Part shown: in pieces, positions 17,626-27,071 of the stretch
Position numbering within the stretch: position 1 is the first letter of the stretch
How the letters are laid out: each line of letters starts with the position of its first letter
Source of the DNA: Chlamydia sp. BM-2023
GTDB taxonomy: Bacteria > Chlamydiota > Chlamydiia > Chlamydiales > Chlamydiaceae
Direction of reading: 5' to 3'
Assembly (NCBI RefSeq): GCF_964023145.1
Contig: NZ_CAXIED010000001.1
Location: 558,001 to 622,000 of the forward strand
DNA length: 64,000 nucleotides
Notes under the pieces: model-generated
The model's input: the letters and a program-made list of their open reading frames with translations, nothing else
What the model was told of the DNA's origin: nothing
The model's database searches: none
Position numbers and translations under genes: made by a program

Positions 17626-19239
17626 CTATGTCCCCGGAAATTGAGAGTCTTCCACTTCTACTGAAGAATCTACAATGAAAAAAGAGCTTGTCAAAAGTAA
17701 ACACGCTATAGAAATGGAATATTTTAATGCGAATTTAGTAACGGTGAGAGCATCACATACCCCCGAAGAAATTAAATTTTCAAAAGAGTCGGTGATTCCA
17801 TTATATCCAAAATAAGGATCTGGGTGTTTTAAAATAGTATCTAAAACATTATCCGAGGCTTTCCCGCAGTTTACTGCTATAGCTTTAAGAGGAACTTCCG
17901 CTGATTGTAAAAGGCACTTACATCCAAAAACTTCCCCGGTGGATAATGTATCTGGAATTTTGACAACAGAAGCTGCGCGAACTAAAGCTACGCCACCTCC
18001 AGGAAGGCACCCCTCTTTACAAGCAGCTTTTGTTGCTTGAAGAGCACTTTCTAATCTAGATCTTTTTTCTTTAAACTCGGCTTCTGTAGCGGCTCCTAAA
18101 GATATTCGAGCCGTGCCGCCTACAAGCCCAGCAAGGCGTTTTTCGATATCCTCTGCGGCCAACTCAGAGCTACTTTGAATAATGCAACGTAAGGAGTTTA
18201 TACGCTCTTCGATCTTTGCACTATCCCCCTTACCTTCGGAAAAAATCATCGAAGTTTCTGTTATGATGATTTTCCCCACATGGCCGAGAACATCGAATCC
18301 CGCTTCATCCAAAGAGACTCCTGACATATCGCCAATAAGAGTTCCCCCTGTTAAAATTGCAATATCTTCTAATATTTGCTTGCGATATTCGCCATCTCCT
18401 GAGGCTTTTACTGCGCATATGGGAAGATTTCCCTTGAGCTTGTTAACAATTAAAATAGAAAGTAGCTGAGGATCAAAATCTTCAGCGATAATAATCAAAG
18501 GATGCTTTCCTTCCTGAGAGATTTGCTCCAAGAAACGTATAAAAGATTGATTTAAACTAGAGAGAGTCTGGTTACACAAAAGCAGATAAGCATTTTCATA
18601 ACGAACTTCCATGGTTTCTGGATCTGTTACGAAATATGAAGATAGGTAACCCGAATTAAATCCAAAATTAGCATCTGTTTGCAGAGTTGTTTCTGTCCCT
18701 AAGCTCTCTTTTATGGAAAACACTCCTTCAACACCTACCATAGCTATGGCATCGGATATAATCTTTCCGATAATAGGGTCATTATTTGCCGACGTTGTTG
18801 CTATATTCAAAACATCGTCAGGAGATTTTACAGATACCGCAAGCTTTGCCAACTCTTCAGTTAGCATATCTCCAGCCAGAATAATTCCCTGTTTTATCTC
18901 TAAGGGATCTAATCCACAGGCAATACCTTTAAGGCCTGCGGAAAATAATGCATCTGTTAAAACAATAGCTGTTGTTGATCCATCTCCTACCTGGCTTTCA
19001 GTTTGCGTGGAGGCCTCTCTGGCAATTTTCAAACCTATGTTTTCAAAAGCATCTGACAGCATCAGAGCTTTTGCTATTGAAGCCCCATGTTTTGTAACAT
19101 AGGGATGAGAATGATCTTTTTTGATAACAACCTGAGATCCCTGAGGCCCTAACGTTGTCGTTACAGCTTTGGTTAAAGCACGTACACCTCGATTTAATGC
19201 ACTAAGTCCTTCCAATCGATTTTTAAATACTTTAGACAC
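17626..19239 (-). CDS. groEL2: GroEL paralogue 2, probably ATPase-defective chaperonin-like protein
   Basis: This 537-residue protein aligns over its whole length with GroEL (Hsp60). The start is GTG with GAGG 6 nt upstream. Nucleotide-binding TLGPQG and VGDGSTT are kept, but two residues needed for ATP hydrolysis in E. coli GroEL have changed: D52 in TKDG is H51 here (TKHG), and D398 is S398 (RLESAL instead of RVEDAL). The usual GGM-rich tail is replaced by a hydrophobic stretch (SISIACLLLTSSFFIV) and an acidic end. No groES is adjacent. Chlamydiae carry three groEL copies; this one (CT604-like) is separate from the groES-groEL1 operon and probably does not work as a classical folding machine. 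Confidence 0.9.
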   Translation of the reverse strand: MSKVFKNRLEGLSALNRGVRALTKAVTTTLGPQGSQVVIKKDHSHPYVTKHGASIAKALMLSDAFENIGLKIAREASTQTESQVGDGSTTAIVLTDALFSAGLKGIACGLDPLEIKQGIILAGDMLTEELAKLAVSVKSPDDVLNIATTSANNDPIIGKIISDAIAMVGVEGVFSIKESLGTETTLQTDANFGFNSGYLSSYFVTDPETMEVRYENAYLLLCNQTLSSLNQSFIRFLEQISQEGKHPLIIIAEDFDPQLLSILIVNKLKGNLPICAVKASGDGEYRKQILEDIAILTGGTLIGDMSGVSLDEAGFDVLGHVGKIIITETSMIFSEGKGDSAKIEERINSLRCIIQSSSELAAEDIEKRLAGLVGGTARISLGAATEAEFKEKRSRLESALQATKAACKEGCLPGGGVALVRAASVVKIPDTLSTGEVFGCKCLLQSAEVPLKAIAVNCGKASDNVLDTILKHPDPYFGYNGITDSFENLISSGVCDALTVTKFALKYSISIACLLLTSSFFIVDSSVEVEDSQFPGT

Positions 19240-19346
19240 GTTATCCTCAATGTCTCCCTATTCCAGAGATCTGGGGAGCCCTGTAAGGTCGTCTTATAGA
19301 AATAACAAAAATTCCTGTCAAACTGTCGAAGCTACTAAAGAAATTC

Positions 19347-20582
19347 TTACTCGTCGGAATAATCTGATATTAAGAAAGGCTTGCGAATATCTTGAAATTT
19401 CTCTCTTCCATCAATGCACAATTGTCTTAATGGCCAGATAATATAACGCTCACTGCGACAGATTTGAATAAACCGTTCCTCCCCTAAAAAGCGACAAATA
19501 GAGTTATGCCGCAAAGGAATTTTATCTAAGGTTTTGAAAGCGGTCTCTACATGCTTAGGATAAAAAGTCTTCAATGTTCCTAAAATAACGCTCTGCGTTT
19601 CCATAGGAAGAAAAATTTCTGGTTTTTCTAATATGAGCAACACTCCAGAACAACATTCCATTTTATATTTTCCGAAAAACGGCTCATAACAAAACGGGTA
19701 AAAAGATACTCCAGGAAGTCGCGCCTCATTTAATTTTTTTGCTACAAGTTTACCATCCATCCAAGGTGCTCCAATCAGCCTAAAAGGAAGTGTGTAGCCT
19801 ACACCTATGCTTGTTATAGATAATGCTCCTATTATTCCTGTTGCTGCATAGAAAAAAGTTGTTTGCGCATCAGGAATTTGCGGGCTAGTAGGAATCCAAC
19901 TTAATCCTGTTTGAGCAAATGTCATAGAACGTTTCCATCCCTTCATGGGGACAACACGGACCTGAGCATTAGGAGCATATTTTGCTTTGTAAAGCAAAGC
20001 GAGCTCCCCTGGAGTCATACCATAACAATAAGGAATTTCAGGAATGCTATTTGGATGGTTTGCAGGCATAGGACCATCTATGATATTCCCCCCCATGGGA
20101 TTAGGACGATCTAAAATTATTAACGTTTTCTTATATTTCTCAGAAGCGCGTACCAACTGGAGTAGCGAAGAAATAAAAGTATAAGAACGCACTCCAATAT
20201 CCTGTACGTCGTAAACTACAATATCACTACCGTGCACAGCACTCTCAGGAATATCTTGTAACCCGTATAAAGACATCGTACGCAAATCATGAGCCCCTGG
20301 AGTTAATCCTGGGGTTTCTGCTGGGGACGTACCATAGTAACCATGCTCTAAAGTACAGAGAACATTCACAGAACATAGATTTTTATGTTCCTGAAAAACA
20401 GAAAGAGCATCTTTCCCTTGAGAATTGATAGCAGAATTATGAGATACTAGGGTGATCTTCTTACCTTGGATCCAAGATAAATATTCATCTTGAAACAGAC
20501 GATCTAATCCTACGTATACTTGAGAGAACCCTAGAGAAGGGAATAAACTCAAAAAAATTAAAAATAAACGCACAAGCTTCAT
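19347..20582 (-). CDS. DUF1343 / NamZ-like secreted glycosidase
   Basis: This 411-residue protein has a signal peptide (MKLVRLFLIFLSLFPSLGFS). The body matches the DUF1343 family, of which the characterised member NamZ of Bacillus is an exo-acting beta-N-acetylmuramidase. Visible signatures include VYVGLDRL, CTLEHGYYGT, VYDVQDIGVRSYTF, ILDRPNPMGG and the MTPGELALL region. A role in trimming peptidoglycan fragments in the periplasm is inferred from the family. The gene is 108 bp upstream of groEL2 on the same strand and divergent from rdgB. The ribosome-binding site is poor. Confidence 0.85.
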   Translation of the reverse strand: MKLVRLFLIFLSLFPSLGFSQVYVGLDRLFQDEYLSWIQGKKITLVSHNSAINSQGKDALSVFQEHKNLCSVNVLCTLEHGYYGTSPAETPGLTPGAHDLRTMSLYGLQDIPESAVHGSDIVVYDVQDIGVRSYTFISSLLQLVRASEKYKKTLIILDRPNPMGGNIIDGPMPANHPNSIPEIPYCYGMTPGELALLYKAKYAPNAQVRVVPMKGWKRSMTFAQTGLSWIPTSPQIPDAQTTFFYAATGIIGALSITSIGVGYTLPFRLIGAPWMDGKLVAKKLNEARLPGVSFYPFCYEPFFGKYKMECCSGVLLILEKPEIFLPMETQSVILGTLKTFYPKHVETAFKTLDKIPLRHNSICRFLGEERFIQICRSERYIIWPLRQLCIDGREKFQDIRKPFLISDYSDE

Positions 20583-20709
20583 AACACACCTATCTTTTCA
20601 CAAACAACATTCTGATAGTTTGCATGTTGATTAAGTACTGCTAGCAAAAAAGCAATCTTTATGCAACTGTGCTGGTAGTTGTGTAGATGCGTCTATTTAG
20701 ATTATTTTG

Positions 20710-20715
20710 TATAAT
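20710..20715 (+). promoter_or_regulatory. Possible -10 box upstream of rdgB
   Basis: An exact TATAAT lies 98 bp before the rdgB start with an AT-rich spacer; no good -35 element is visible at 16-18 bp, so this is a tentative sigma-66 promoter. Confidence 0.35.
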
Positions 20716-20813
20716 CAAAACGGATTCTACGCTGGACAAAGCTGCTAGTGTGATTTCAAGTGAGATAAAAACTTTGTAGTTTTTTTCTTTCCCTTTTGTT
20801 TAAGGAGAAACCC

Positions 20814-21434
20814 ATGAAGATAGTAATTGCTAGCTCCCACGGTTACAAAATACGAGAAACTAAGACTTTTTTAAAACAGTTAGGAAGCTTTGACATTTTT
20901 TCATTAACTGATTTTCCTGATTATTGCTCTCCAAAAGAGTCAGGCTGTCTACCAGAAGAAAATGCTTTAGCAAAGGGCCTACATGCAGCCAGAGAACTAG
21001 GCTCTTGGGTAATTGCTGACGATACCATGCTTATGGTCCCTGCTCTTAATGGGCTTCCTGGCAAGCTATCAGCGACTTTCGCTGGAGAAGATGCCTCTGA
21101 TAAAGACCATAGGAAAAAACTTTTAGAGAAAATGCAAAGTCTGGAGAGTATTGTAGACCGTTCTGCATATTTTGAATGTTGTATTGTTTTAGCATCTCCA
21201 GAAGGGAAGTTTTTTAAAACCCGAGGAATTTGCGAAGGATATATTAGTAATCACGAAAAAGGGTCTTCAGGCTTCGGCTATGATTCGTTATTTTTAAAAT
21301 ATGATTACAAACAAACTTTTGCTGAACTTTCTGAAGATGTGAAAAATCAGGTTTCGCATAGAGCAAAAGCATTACAAAAACTTACTCCTTATTTGCAAAA
21401 CCTGTTAGAAAACCACCTAGTCTCTAGGAACTAA
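20814..21434 (+). CDS. rdgB: Non-canonical purine NTP pyrophosphatase RdgB/HAM1
   Basis: This encodes 206 residues from the ATG at 20814, which has AAGGAG 7 nt upstream; a longer frame starts at 20796 but lacks the signal. The Ham1 family hydrolyses dITP, ITP and XTP to keep deaminated purines out of DNA. The opening [15 protein letters not shown] corresponds to the substrate-binding loop, [18 protein letters not shown] to the metal-binding acidic segment (canonical A-D-D-S-G-L) and [11 protein letters not shown] to the GxGFGYDP region. The 3' end overlaps the convergent small gene by 18 bp. It sits near ung, another base-damage enzyme. Confidence 0.93.
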   Translation: MKIVIASSHGYKIRETKTFLKQLGSFDIFSLTDFPDYCSPKESGCLPEENALAKGLHAARELGSWVIADDTMLMVPALNGLPGKLSATFAGEDASDKDHRKKLLEKMQSLESIVDRSAYFECCIVLASPEGKFFKTRGICEGYISNHEKGSSGFGYDSLFLKYDYKQTFAELSEDVKNQVSHRAKALQKLTPYLQNLLENHLVSRN

Positions 21435-21650
21435 TGTTTGTAATGACTGTTCTAAACAGCCGCGAATCTCACGCATTTCTGCAAGGATAGCTTCTGCTCT
21501 TAAAAAATCAGCTTCTAAGCTTGCTGCTGCTGGCATGCCTTCCTTACCCTGGAGTTTTTGCGTTGCTACTGGCATTTCCAAACTAACAGTGGATTTTGCA
21601 GTAAGTCGGTGGGTCTTACTAAAAGACACTATTTGAATACCTTCATTCAT
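21417..21650 (-). CDS. Small conserved hypothetical protein (CT606.1-like)
   Basis: This encodes 77 residues. The ATG at 21650 overlaps the ung stop as ATGA and has GGAAG just upstream; a TTG 12 nt earlier is possible but less likely. The product has an alanine- and glutamate-rich helical C-terminal half ([19 protein letters not shown]) and no signal or membrane segment. Tight coupling to ung suggests co-expression. I recognise no function. It is convergent with rdgB and overlaps it by 18 bp. Confidence 0.75.
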   Translation of the reverse strand: MNEGIQIVSFSKTHRLTAKSTVSLEMPVATQKLQGKEGMPAAASLEADFLRAEAILAEMREIRGCLEQSLQTLVPRD

Positions 21651-22336
21651 GGGAGCTTCCAATTAATCATGGGCTTATTTAGCTTTTTAAGCAGGTAGTT
21701 AATTTTTGAAAAGTGAGAACAACCAAAAAAACCACGATGCGCTGCTAAAGGAGAAGGATGAGGAGCTGCTAAAATCGCATGCTTATGAGAAGAATGAAAT
21801 AGCAGGTCACATTTTTTTCTTGCGGCATTGCCCCATAATACAAAAATAATATGTGAACGCTTTTCTATAAGTTTGGCAACAATAGCATCTGTAAATTGTT
21901 CCCATCCCTGACCCGCGTGGGAAAAAGGAGATCCTGCACGAACAGTTAATACAGTATTTAATAGTAATACTCCTTGATCTGCCCAAGCTTGCAAACATCC
22001 CGTGGTATTTTCTATTCCCAAGTCGGTTTGTAACTCACGAAAAATATTTATAAGAGATGGCGGCAAACGCAAGCCTTTCGGGACGCTAAAGCTCAATCCA
22101 TGAGCTTGCCCTTCTCCGGGGTAAGGGTCTTGCCCAAGAATAACAACACGCACGTTATCAAAAGGTGTGCTTTTTAATGCTGCAAAGACATTTTCTTTTG
22201 CAGGGTATATAGTTGCTTGGGAATACTCTGATTGTAAAAATTCCCGAAGCTTATGCATGTAAGGTTGAGACCATTCATTTTCAAGCTGCTCTTGCCAAGA
22301 CACCGGGAGCTGGTCTATAGTAAAGGCATTTTGCAT
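21647..22336 (-). CDS. ung: Uracil-DNA glycosylase
   Basis: This 229-residue family-1 uracil-DNA glycosylase removes uracil from DNA. The water-activating loop GQDPYPG and following AHGLSFS are present, as is the C-terminal DNA-intercalating motif [13 protein letters not shown]. Length is normal. It is the upstream member of a two-gene unit with the small gene at 21417. It is divergent from uvrD, with 108 bp between the starts. Confidence 0.97.
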   Translation of the reverse strand: MQNAFTIDQLPVSWQEQLENEWSQPYMHKLREFLQSEYSQATIYPAKENVFAALKSTPFDNVRVVILGQDPYPGEGQAHGLSFSVPKGLRLPPSLINIFRELQTDLGIENTTGCLQAWADQGVLLLNTVLTVRAGSPFSHAGQGWEQFTDAIVAKLIEKRSHIIFVLWGNAARKKCDLLFHSSHKHAILAAPHPSPLAAHRGFFGCSHFSKINYLLKKLNKPMINWKLP

Positions 22337-22444
22337 AAACCACCTACTTTTATTATTTGAAAATAGAAGTATAATCTTCTCATATTACTTTAGCTTCAGG
22401 GATCCTGATTCTTTCAGTCAGAAGCTAGAAACTAGGATACCAAT

Positions 22445-24358
22445 ATGCTTACTTCAGAATTAAACGACGCCCAAGCTGCTGCTGTTACCTCACCACTTAG
22501 CCCTATCCTAGTTCTCGCAGGAGCCGGAGCAGGGAAAACCCGGGTTGTTACCTGTCGTATTCTCCACCTAATCAATGAAGGTATCGCCCCAAGGGAAATC
22601 TTAGCTGTTACTTTCACTAATAAAGCAGCAAAAGAACTTAAAGAACGTATTTTACACCTTTGTCCTCAAGCCCAGGGTTCTGACATTCCTATGGTGTGCA
22701 CCTTTCATAGTCTAGGAGTATTTATCCTACGCCGTTCTATACATATTCTAAATCGAGAAAATAATTTTATTATCTATGATCAAAGTGACACCGACAAACT
22801 TCTCAAGCAATGTTTGCAAAAGTTTAATTTAAAGAAAACCTTGAGCAGCTCGATACAATATCATATTTCTCAAGCAAAAAATCGCATGCTTTCCCCCGAA
22901 GATTTAGATCCTGAAGAGTATGTCGACCCTGTTGTTTCTATTTATAAAGAATACCAACAACGCCTCAATGAAACTAATGCTTTAGATTTTGACGATCTTT
23001 TATTTCTTACTGTCAAATTATTCAAAGAGTACCCAGAAGTAAGAAAAGAATATAGCGAGTTATGGAAGGCTCTTCTTATTGATGAGTACCAAGATACCAA
23101 TCATGCACAATACATGATGGCTCAAACTATAGCGAGCCAACATCAAAATATATTTGCTGTAGGGGATCCTGACCAATCTATTTATTCTTGGCGCGGAGCA
23201 AATATCCATAATATTTTAAATTTTGAAAAAGATTATCCCCGAGCTCTTGTTCTACGTCTTGAAGATAATTACCGTAGTTACGGGAATATTCTTAATGCAG
23301 CGAATGCTTTGATTCAAAATAACGCTTCAAGATTAAAAAAAGATCTTAGAAGTGTTAAAGGTCCCGGAGAAAAAATTCGTGTATTTTTAGGGAAAACAGA
23401 CAAAGAAGAAGCCGAATTTGTAGCTAATGAAATTACAAGCCTTCATAGAAGAGCAAACGTTCCCCTACGTGATATCTGTATTTTTTATCGTACGAACTTC
23501 CAATCACGAACTTTTGAAGATGCTTTGCTACGCCGTAGGATTCCCTATGAAATTCTTGGAGGATTATCCTTTTACAAACGTAAGGAAATCCAAGATATTT
23601 TAGCCTTCTTAAGAATGTTTACAGCGAAATGCGATGTTGTTGCTTTTGATAGAACGGTAAACCTTCCTAAAAGAGGCATAGGTCCTTCTACGATTTCTGC
23701 GTTAATAGAGTATACTCTCGATAACAACCTTCCCATTTTACAGGCTTGTCAAATTGTTTTAGACACTCAAGCTGTAAAATTATCTAAGAAACAACAGGAA
23801 GGCCTTAGAAATTACCTAGGGATTTTCCAACAGCTTGAGCATGCTTACGAAACTCTTCCCCTTAATGAATTTGTTGTTGCTACAATCAGAATCACCGAAT
23901 ATCTCCAAGTATTAAAAGAAGATCCCGACACCTTCGAAGATAGGAAAAGTAACCTCGATGAGCTTGCTTCTAAAACATTTGAATGGGAAGCGCAAAATCC
24001 TGAGGCTACCTTAGAAACTTTCCTAGACGACCTTGCATTAAAAAGCTCTACAGATGACAGCGAACTCACCGCGGATCGTGTCAATCTTATGACTATTCAC
24101 AACGGTAAGGGATTAGAATTTCGCGTTGCTTTTGTTGTAGGTCTGGAAGAAAACCTTTTCCCCCATGCAAATTCTAAAGGAAACTATGAAAATCTTGAAG
24201 AAGAACGACGCCTATGTTACGTAGGAATAACTAGAGCCCAAGACCTACTTTATTTAACTGCCGCACAAACTCGTTTTCTTTGGGGCACGGTCCGCATTAT
24301 GAAACCGAGCAGATTTCTTAAGGAGATCCCTAGAGATTACTTGATTCAAGTACATTAG
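22445..24358 (+). CDS. uvrD: UvrD/PcrA/Rep-type DNA helicase
   Basis: This 637-residue superfamily-1A helicase shows Walker A GAGAGKTRV (near residue 27), motif Ia AVTFTNKAA, the Walker B-type DEYQDTN, motif III GDPDQSIYSWRGA, motif IV near RLEDNYRS, motif V in LMTIHNGKGLEF and motif VI EERRLCYVGITRA. It unwinds DNA 3'-5' in nucleotide excision and mismatch-related repair. It is slightly shorter than UvrD of E. coli (720), closer to Rep. An AGGA ribosome-binding site precedes it, and rpoN follows after 2 bp, so the two are probably co-transcribed. Confidence 0.95.
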   Translation: MLTSELNDAQAAAVTSPLSPILVLAGAGAGKTRVVTCRILHLINEGIAPREILAVTFTNKAAKELKERILHLCPQAQGSDIPMVCTFHSLGVFILRRSIHILNRENNFIIYDQSDTDKLLKQCLQKFNLKKTLSSSIQYHISQAKNRMLSPEDLDPEEYVDPVVSIYKEYQQRLNETNALDFDDLLFLTVKLFKEYPEVRKEYSELWKALLIDEYQDTNHAQYMMAQTIASQHQNIFAVGDPDQSIYSWRGANIHNILNFEKDYPRALVLRLEDNYRSYGNILNAANALIQNNASRLKKDLRSVKGPGEKIRVFLGKTDKEEAEFVANEITSLHRRANVPLRDICIFYRTNFQSRTFEDALLRRRIPYEILGGLSFYKRKEIQDILAFLRMFTAKCDVVAFDRTVNLPKRGIGPSTISALIEYTLDNNLPILQACQIVLDTQAVKLSKKQQEGLRNYLGIFQQLEHAYETLPLNEFVVATIRITEYLQVLKEDPDTFEDRKSNLDELASKTFEWEAQNPEATLETFLDDLALKSSTDDSELTADRVNLMTIHNGKGLEFRVAFVVGLEENLFPHANSKGNYENLEEERRLCYVGITRAQDLLYLTAAQTRFLWGTVRIMKPSRFLKEIPRDYLIQVH

Positions 24359-24360
24359 GT

Positions 24361-25635
24361 ATGTTTAAGCAACAGCAAAAGCTTTCGTTAAAATACCTTC
24401 CCTCGCTGCGAATGCAGCAGGGATTGCAGATGCTGCAATCACCAATTACTGAACTTTCCACCTACGTACTACAGCAAATCATTCATAATCCGTTTTTTGA
24501 TCTTTCTTCTTTAGAAGATGACGAGTGGTCCTCATGTTCTTCTCTACCTTCTATAGACACATCCTACTCCCGCCCAGAATCATTATTTACCCATCTCTTA
24601 ACTCAAGTAGAGCAAACCTTCAATAATGCCGAAGACCGGACGATCGCTCAGCACATCATAGGAAATTTATCAGATCAGGGTTTGTTTTTATTATCTCCCG
24701 AAGAACTTTCTATTCAGCTGGACGTTTCCTTACAAGCTGTTAATAACGTACAAAAAGCAATTCAGAATTTCCATCCTTTAGGAATAGGATCTTCGTCTCT
24801 GCAAGAGTATTGGCTATTCCTCTTGCAAAACTCTCCACATCAGCTCGCGTTTAAGATCATCAAAGAGCACTACACCTTATTGATTAACTGTGACTTTCCA
24901 CGAATAGCGAAAAAATGCTGCTGTTCTCCATCACAACTACGAACAGCTTTAAAAGAAGCGCTCTCTAAGATTCCCTGGTCTCCTGCCGAAGGATATAGCT
25001 CGGCACTACCTAACATACAACCTGCTCTTCCTGATGTTTATGTGAATCATAAACAAGAAACTTGGGAAATTCAAATTAGCTCTCGAGGCTTGCCTCCTAT
25101 AAAACTTAACAATGAAGTGTTTCATCTTTATGAACAGCTTCCTGAAGCAGAAAAGAAGAACTTGAAACAACAAATTCTTTCTGCAAAATGGCTAATTAAA
25201 AACTTAAGAAAACGAGAGCAGACGCTATTTACTATCGTGGAGAAAATTCTTCCTCATCAGGAAAGCTTTCTTCTTGGGGAAACCTCTTCTCCAAAACCTT
25301 TATCTGTTAAACAATTAGCAGAAGAGCTTTCTTATCATGAATCTACGATATTTCGTGCTATAGAAAACAAAACAGTAGCAGCGCCTGTAGGTATTATCCC
25401 GATGAAACAACTTTTTCCCCGTGCTGCTGCTGATAATGACGTGCAGTCTAAAGAGACCATACTTCAATGGATTCATCAATGGATAGCATCGGAAACCTCT
25501 CCATTATCTGATGCTGATATTAGCGCGAGAATTTCAGAACAGGGCATTCAATGTGCTCGTCGTACCGTAGCTAAATATCGTTCTCAGTTAAAGATTCTCC
25601 CTGCGCATAAAAGAAGATCTTATATTCAAATGTAA
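24361..25635 (+). CDS. rpoN: RNA polymerase sigma-54 factor RpoN
   Basis: This encodes 424 residues. Region I is glutamine- and leucine-rich (LRMQQGLQMLQSPITEL), binding the AAA+ activator; the core-binding domain follows; near the C-terminus are the helix-turn-helix and the RpoN box (ARRTVAKYR, about residue 403) that reads the -24 element. In Chlamydia the activator is the CtcB/CtcC (AtoC-like) two-component pair encoded elsewhere. The gene begins 2 bp after uvrD. It is somewhat short for the family (E. coli 477), mainly in region II. Confidence 0.96.
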   Translation: MFKQQQKLSLKYLPSLRMQQGLQMLQSPITELSTYVLQQIIHNPFFDLSSLEDDEWSSCSSLPSIDTSYSRPESLFTHLLTQVEQTFNNAEDRTIAQHIIGNLSDQGLFLLSPEELSIQLDVSLQAVNNVQKAIQNFHPLGIGSSSLQEYWLFLLQNSPHQLAFKIIKEHYTLLINCDFPRIAKKCCCSPSQLRTALKEALSKIPWSPAEGYSSALPNIQPALPDVYVNHKQETWEIQISSRGLPPIKLNNEVFHLYEQLPEAEKKNLKQQILSAKWLIKNLRKREQTLFTIVEKILPHQESFLLGETSSPKPLSVKQLAEELSYHESTIFRAIENKTVAAPVGIIPMKQLFPRAAADNDVQSKETILQWIHQWIASETSPLSDADISARISEQGIQCARRTVAKYRSQLKILPAHKRRSYIQM

Positions 25636-25656
25636 AGCAGTTTTACATTTGAATAT
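25622..25656. terminator. 15-bp perfect hairpin between convergent rpoN and the HExxH gene
   Basis: Arms 25622-25636 and 25642-25656 are exactly complementary with a 5-nt loop, and the left arm includes the rpoN stop codon. It lies between two converging genes, so it may stop transcription from both sides or block RNA decay, though it lacks a long T-run. Confidence 0.7.
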
Positions 25657-25661
25657 GGGAA

Positions 25662-26459
25662 CTAAGTGAAGTAGGCAATGTAGATTTGCTGCCAACGCAC
25701 ACTTTCTAATTTTTTTTCTCTAGCATATTTTTCAAGAACGGGAATGGGTTGTGATGCAAACATACGAATCTCAGCGTCTGTGAGTCTTAGCATTACCCAT
25801 AAAGGAGGCACTCCCAACATTTTGCGAATTTTTTTCATAGCACGTCGGAAATAGCTCTGTATGATTAACAATCTCGTGCCGAAATAAACAGGAGTTGCAA
25901 GGATACAGGCTAGTCCTAATAAAGGAGACCATAAAGTTAAGCCTATTCCGGAAAGTACGAAAAAGAAAAAACAATAACTTTCTCCAGGAGAGCGAAATAA
26001 CGGGCCTAAAAATCTTCTCCATATACGTGAAGATGTCTGATAAGCCAAAACCTCTTCAAACATAGGCTCATAAAATTTCACTCTTGCAGCGTGAACAGCC
26101 TCATGAGAAAGTATCTCTTCTTTAGAATACAGATAAAACCATCGTGCAGCTTTGCGCAGGTGTTTGCGTAATTGTATAGTTACATGATTATTCGCTATCC
26201 ATGTGCATCCTGCTTCCCAAACGTCCATGCCTTCATTAGAATAAATCACTTCTAAATGTGTAGGGTTTATATCGAAAATTTCCTGAAGTCTTGAGGGGAA
26301 AGTTGTGGGATAATCGGGAGCGTTGTCTAGGGTTTCCTCGGCACGATATAAAAACGGGGGTTTTAATTCTTCAGGACCAGCTATTATTCCCTGTTTATTC
26401 AAATCAAGTAAATCGTCTTCGAAAGATTTTGGAGGGATTAAAAAATCTAGTTTTTTCAC
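25662..26459 (-). CDS. Putative membrane zinc metallopeptidase-like protein (HExxH)
   Basis: This encodes 265 residues from a GTG start. The middle carries HEAVH (residues 119-123) followed by E135/E136 in an EEVLAY context, the order HExxH...E expected of gluzincin-type zinc peptidases. Two hydrophobic segments follow (about 158-178 and 180-202), so the site would sit just before a membrane hairpin. The N-terminal ~110 residues are soluble and match nothing I know. The gene is convergent with rpoN and sits alone before a 633-bp gap preceding topA. Protease activity is inference from the motif; I know of no characterised homologue. By position it may be the C. trachomatis CT642 equivalent. 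Confidence 0.75.
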   Translation of the reverse strand: MKKLDFLIPPKSFEDDLLDLNKQGIIAGPEELKPPFLYRAEETLDNAPDYPTTFPSRLQEIFDINPTHLEVIYSNEGMDVWEAGCTWIANNHVTIQLRKHLRKAARWFYLYSKEEILSHEAVHAARVKFYEPMFEEVLAYQTSSRIWRRFLGPLFRSPGESYCFFFFVLSGIGLTLWSPLLGLACILATPVYFGTRLLIIQSYFRRAMKKIRKMLGVPPLWVMLRLTDAEIRMFASQPIPVLEKYAREKKLESVRWQQIYIAYFT

Positions 26460-26721
26460 ATTTCAGTCCCATTTTCTTGTGCTACACGAAGGAAATCGAT
26501 CATAGTGTCTACCTGTTTGTTACAATAAAACGTTCTTTCAAGGAGGAATAGAGAACTTAGCACTACATCTGTAATAAGAGGTATTTTTCAACAATGACTC
26601 TAATTAAGCCTAAGAGAAGTTTCTTATAGAGCCACATTCTTTAATTATTACATTATTCCCTTGAAAAGAATCTACCTCATACTGAATAACCATTAGGACG
26701 TGCCTAGGCCTCTGGTTAAAT

Positions 26722-26754
26722 CTCTAATAGCAAAATTAGAGTTGCGTTCTTTTT
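26722..26754 (+). terminator. Terminator-like hairpin in the topA upstream gap
   Basis: A perfect 7-bp stem CTCTAAT/ATTAGAG (26722-26728 with 26735-26741) has a 6-nt loop followed by TTGCGTTCTTTTT. No annotated plus-strand gene ends just upstream, so it would end an unannotated RNA. Confidence 0.45.
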
Positions 26755-26970
26755 AATAATGTTTATGTGAACAAACTCTACTCATTGTAAAAATTGGAGA
26801 ACGTTTTATTCTCCATATTAAGCAATGCTTGCCTTTAGGAGAAAAAATAAAATTACCAATTTATAACCCTTCCATATTTTGGAGATTCTTTTTCTCTAAA
26901 TTAAGAAGATTATTGTCGAAAAATTTTATATGCTGGCTATTGCATTAACATCAAGCAGCGCTAATAGTGA

Positions 26971-26999
26971 ATGCTTGCAATAAATAGCGGATGCTTGCA
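26971..26999. repeat. Two ATGCTTGCA direct repeats, 20-bp spacing
   Basis: The 9-mer ATGCTTGCA occurs at 26971-26979 and 26991-26999, two helical turns apart and about 95-120 bp before the topA start. Each copy contains the short palindrome TGC-TT-GCA. This spacing resembles a protein-binding operator; the binder is unknown. Confidence 0.4.
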
Positions 27000-27046
27000 T
27001 GAGAATTTTTTTTTAGATAGGGAACAAAAACAATAAAAAAGGAGAG

Positions 27047-27071
27047 GCGTTTTTCCTCCGAGTAAAAACGC
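27047..27071 (+). promoter_or_regulatory. Leader hairpin just before topA
   Basis: GCGTTTTT (27047-27054) pairs exactly with AAAAACGC (27064-27071) around a 9-nt loop, 21 bp before the topA ATG. It contains the only purine-rich stretch nearby, so it might affect translation initiation or act as a supercoiling-sensitive element. Confidence 0.4.

Noticed and set aside
17613..17626. GCTCC/GGAGC hairpin after the groEL2 stop as terminator
   Set aside because: Only 5 bp and no T-run on the minus strand; not convincing.
18713..19102. 129-residue plus-strand frame inside groEL2
   Set aside because: It is fully antisense to a conserved gene, has no ribosome-binding site and no recognisable protein features.
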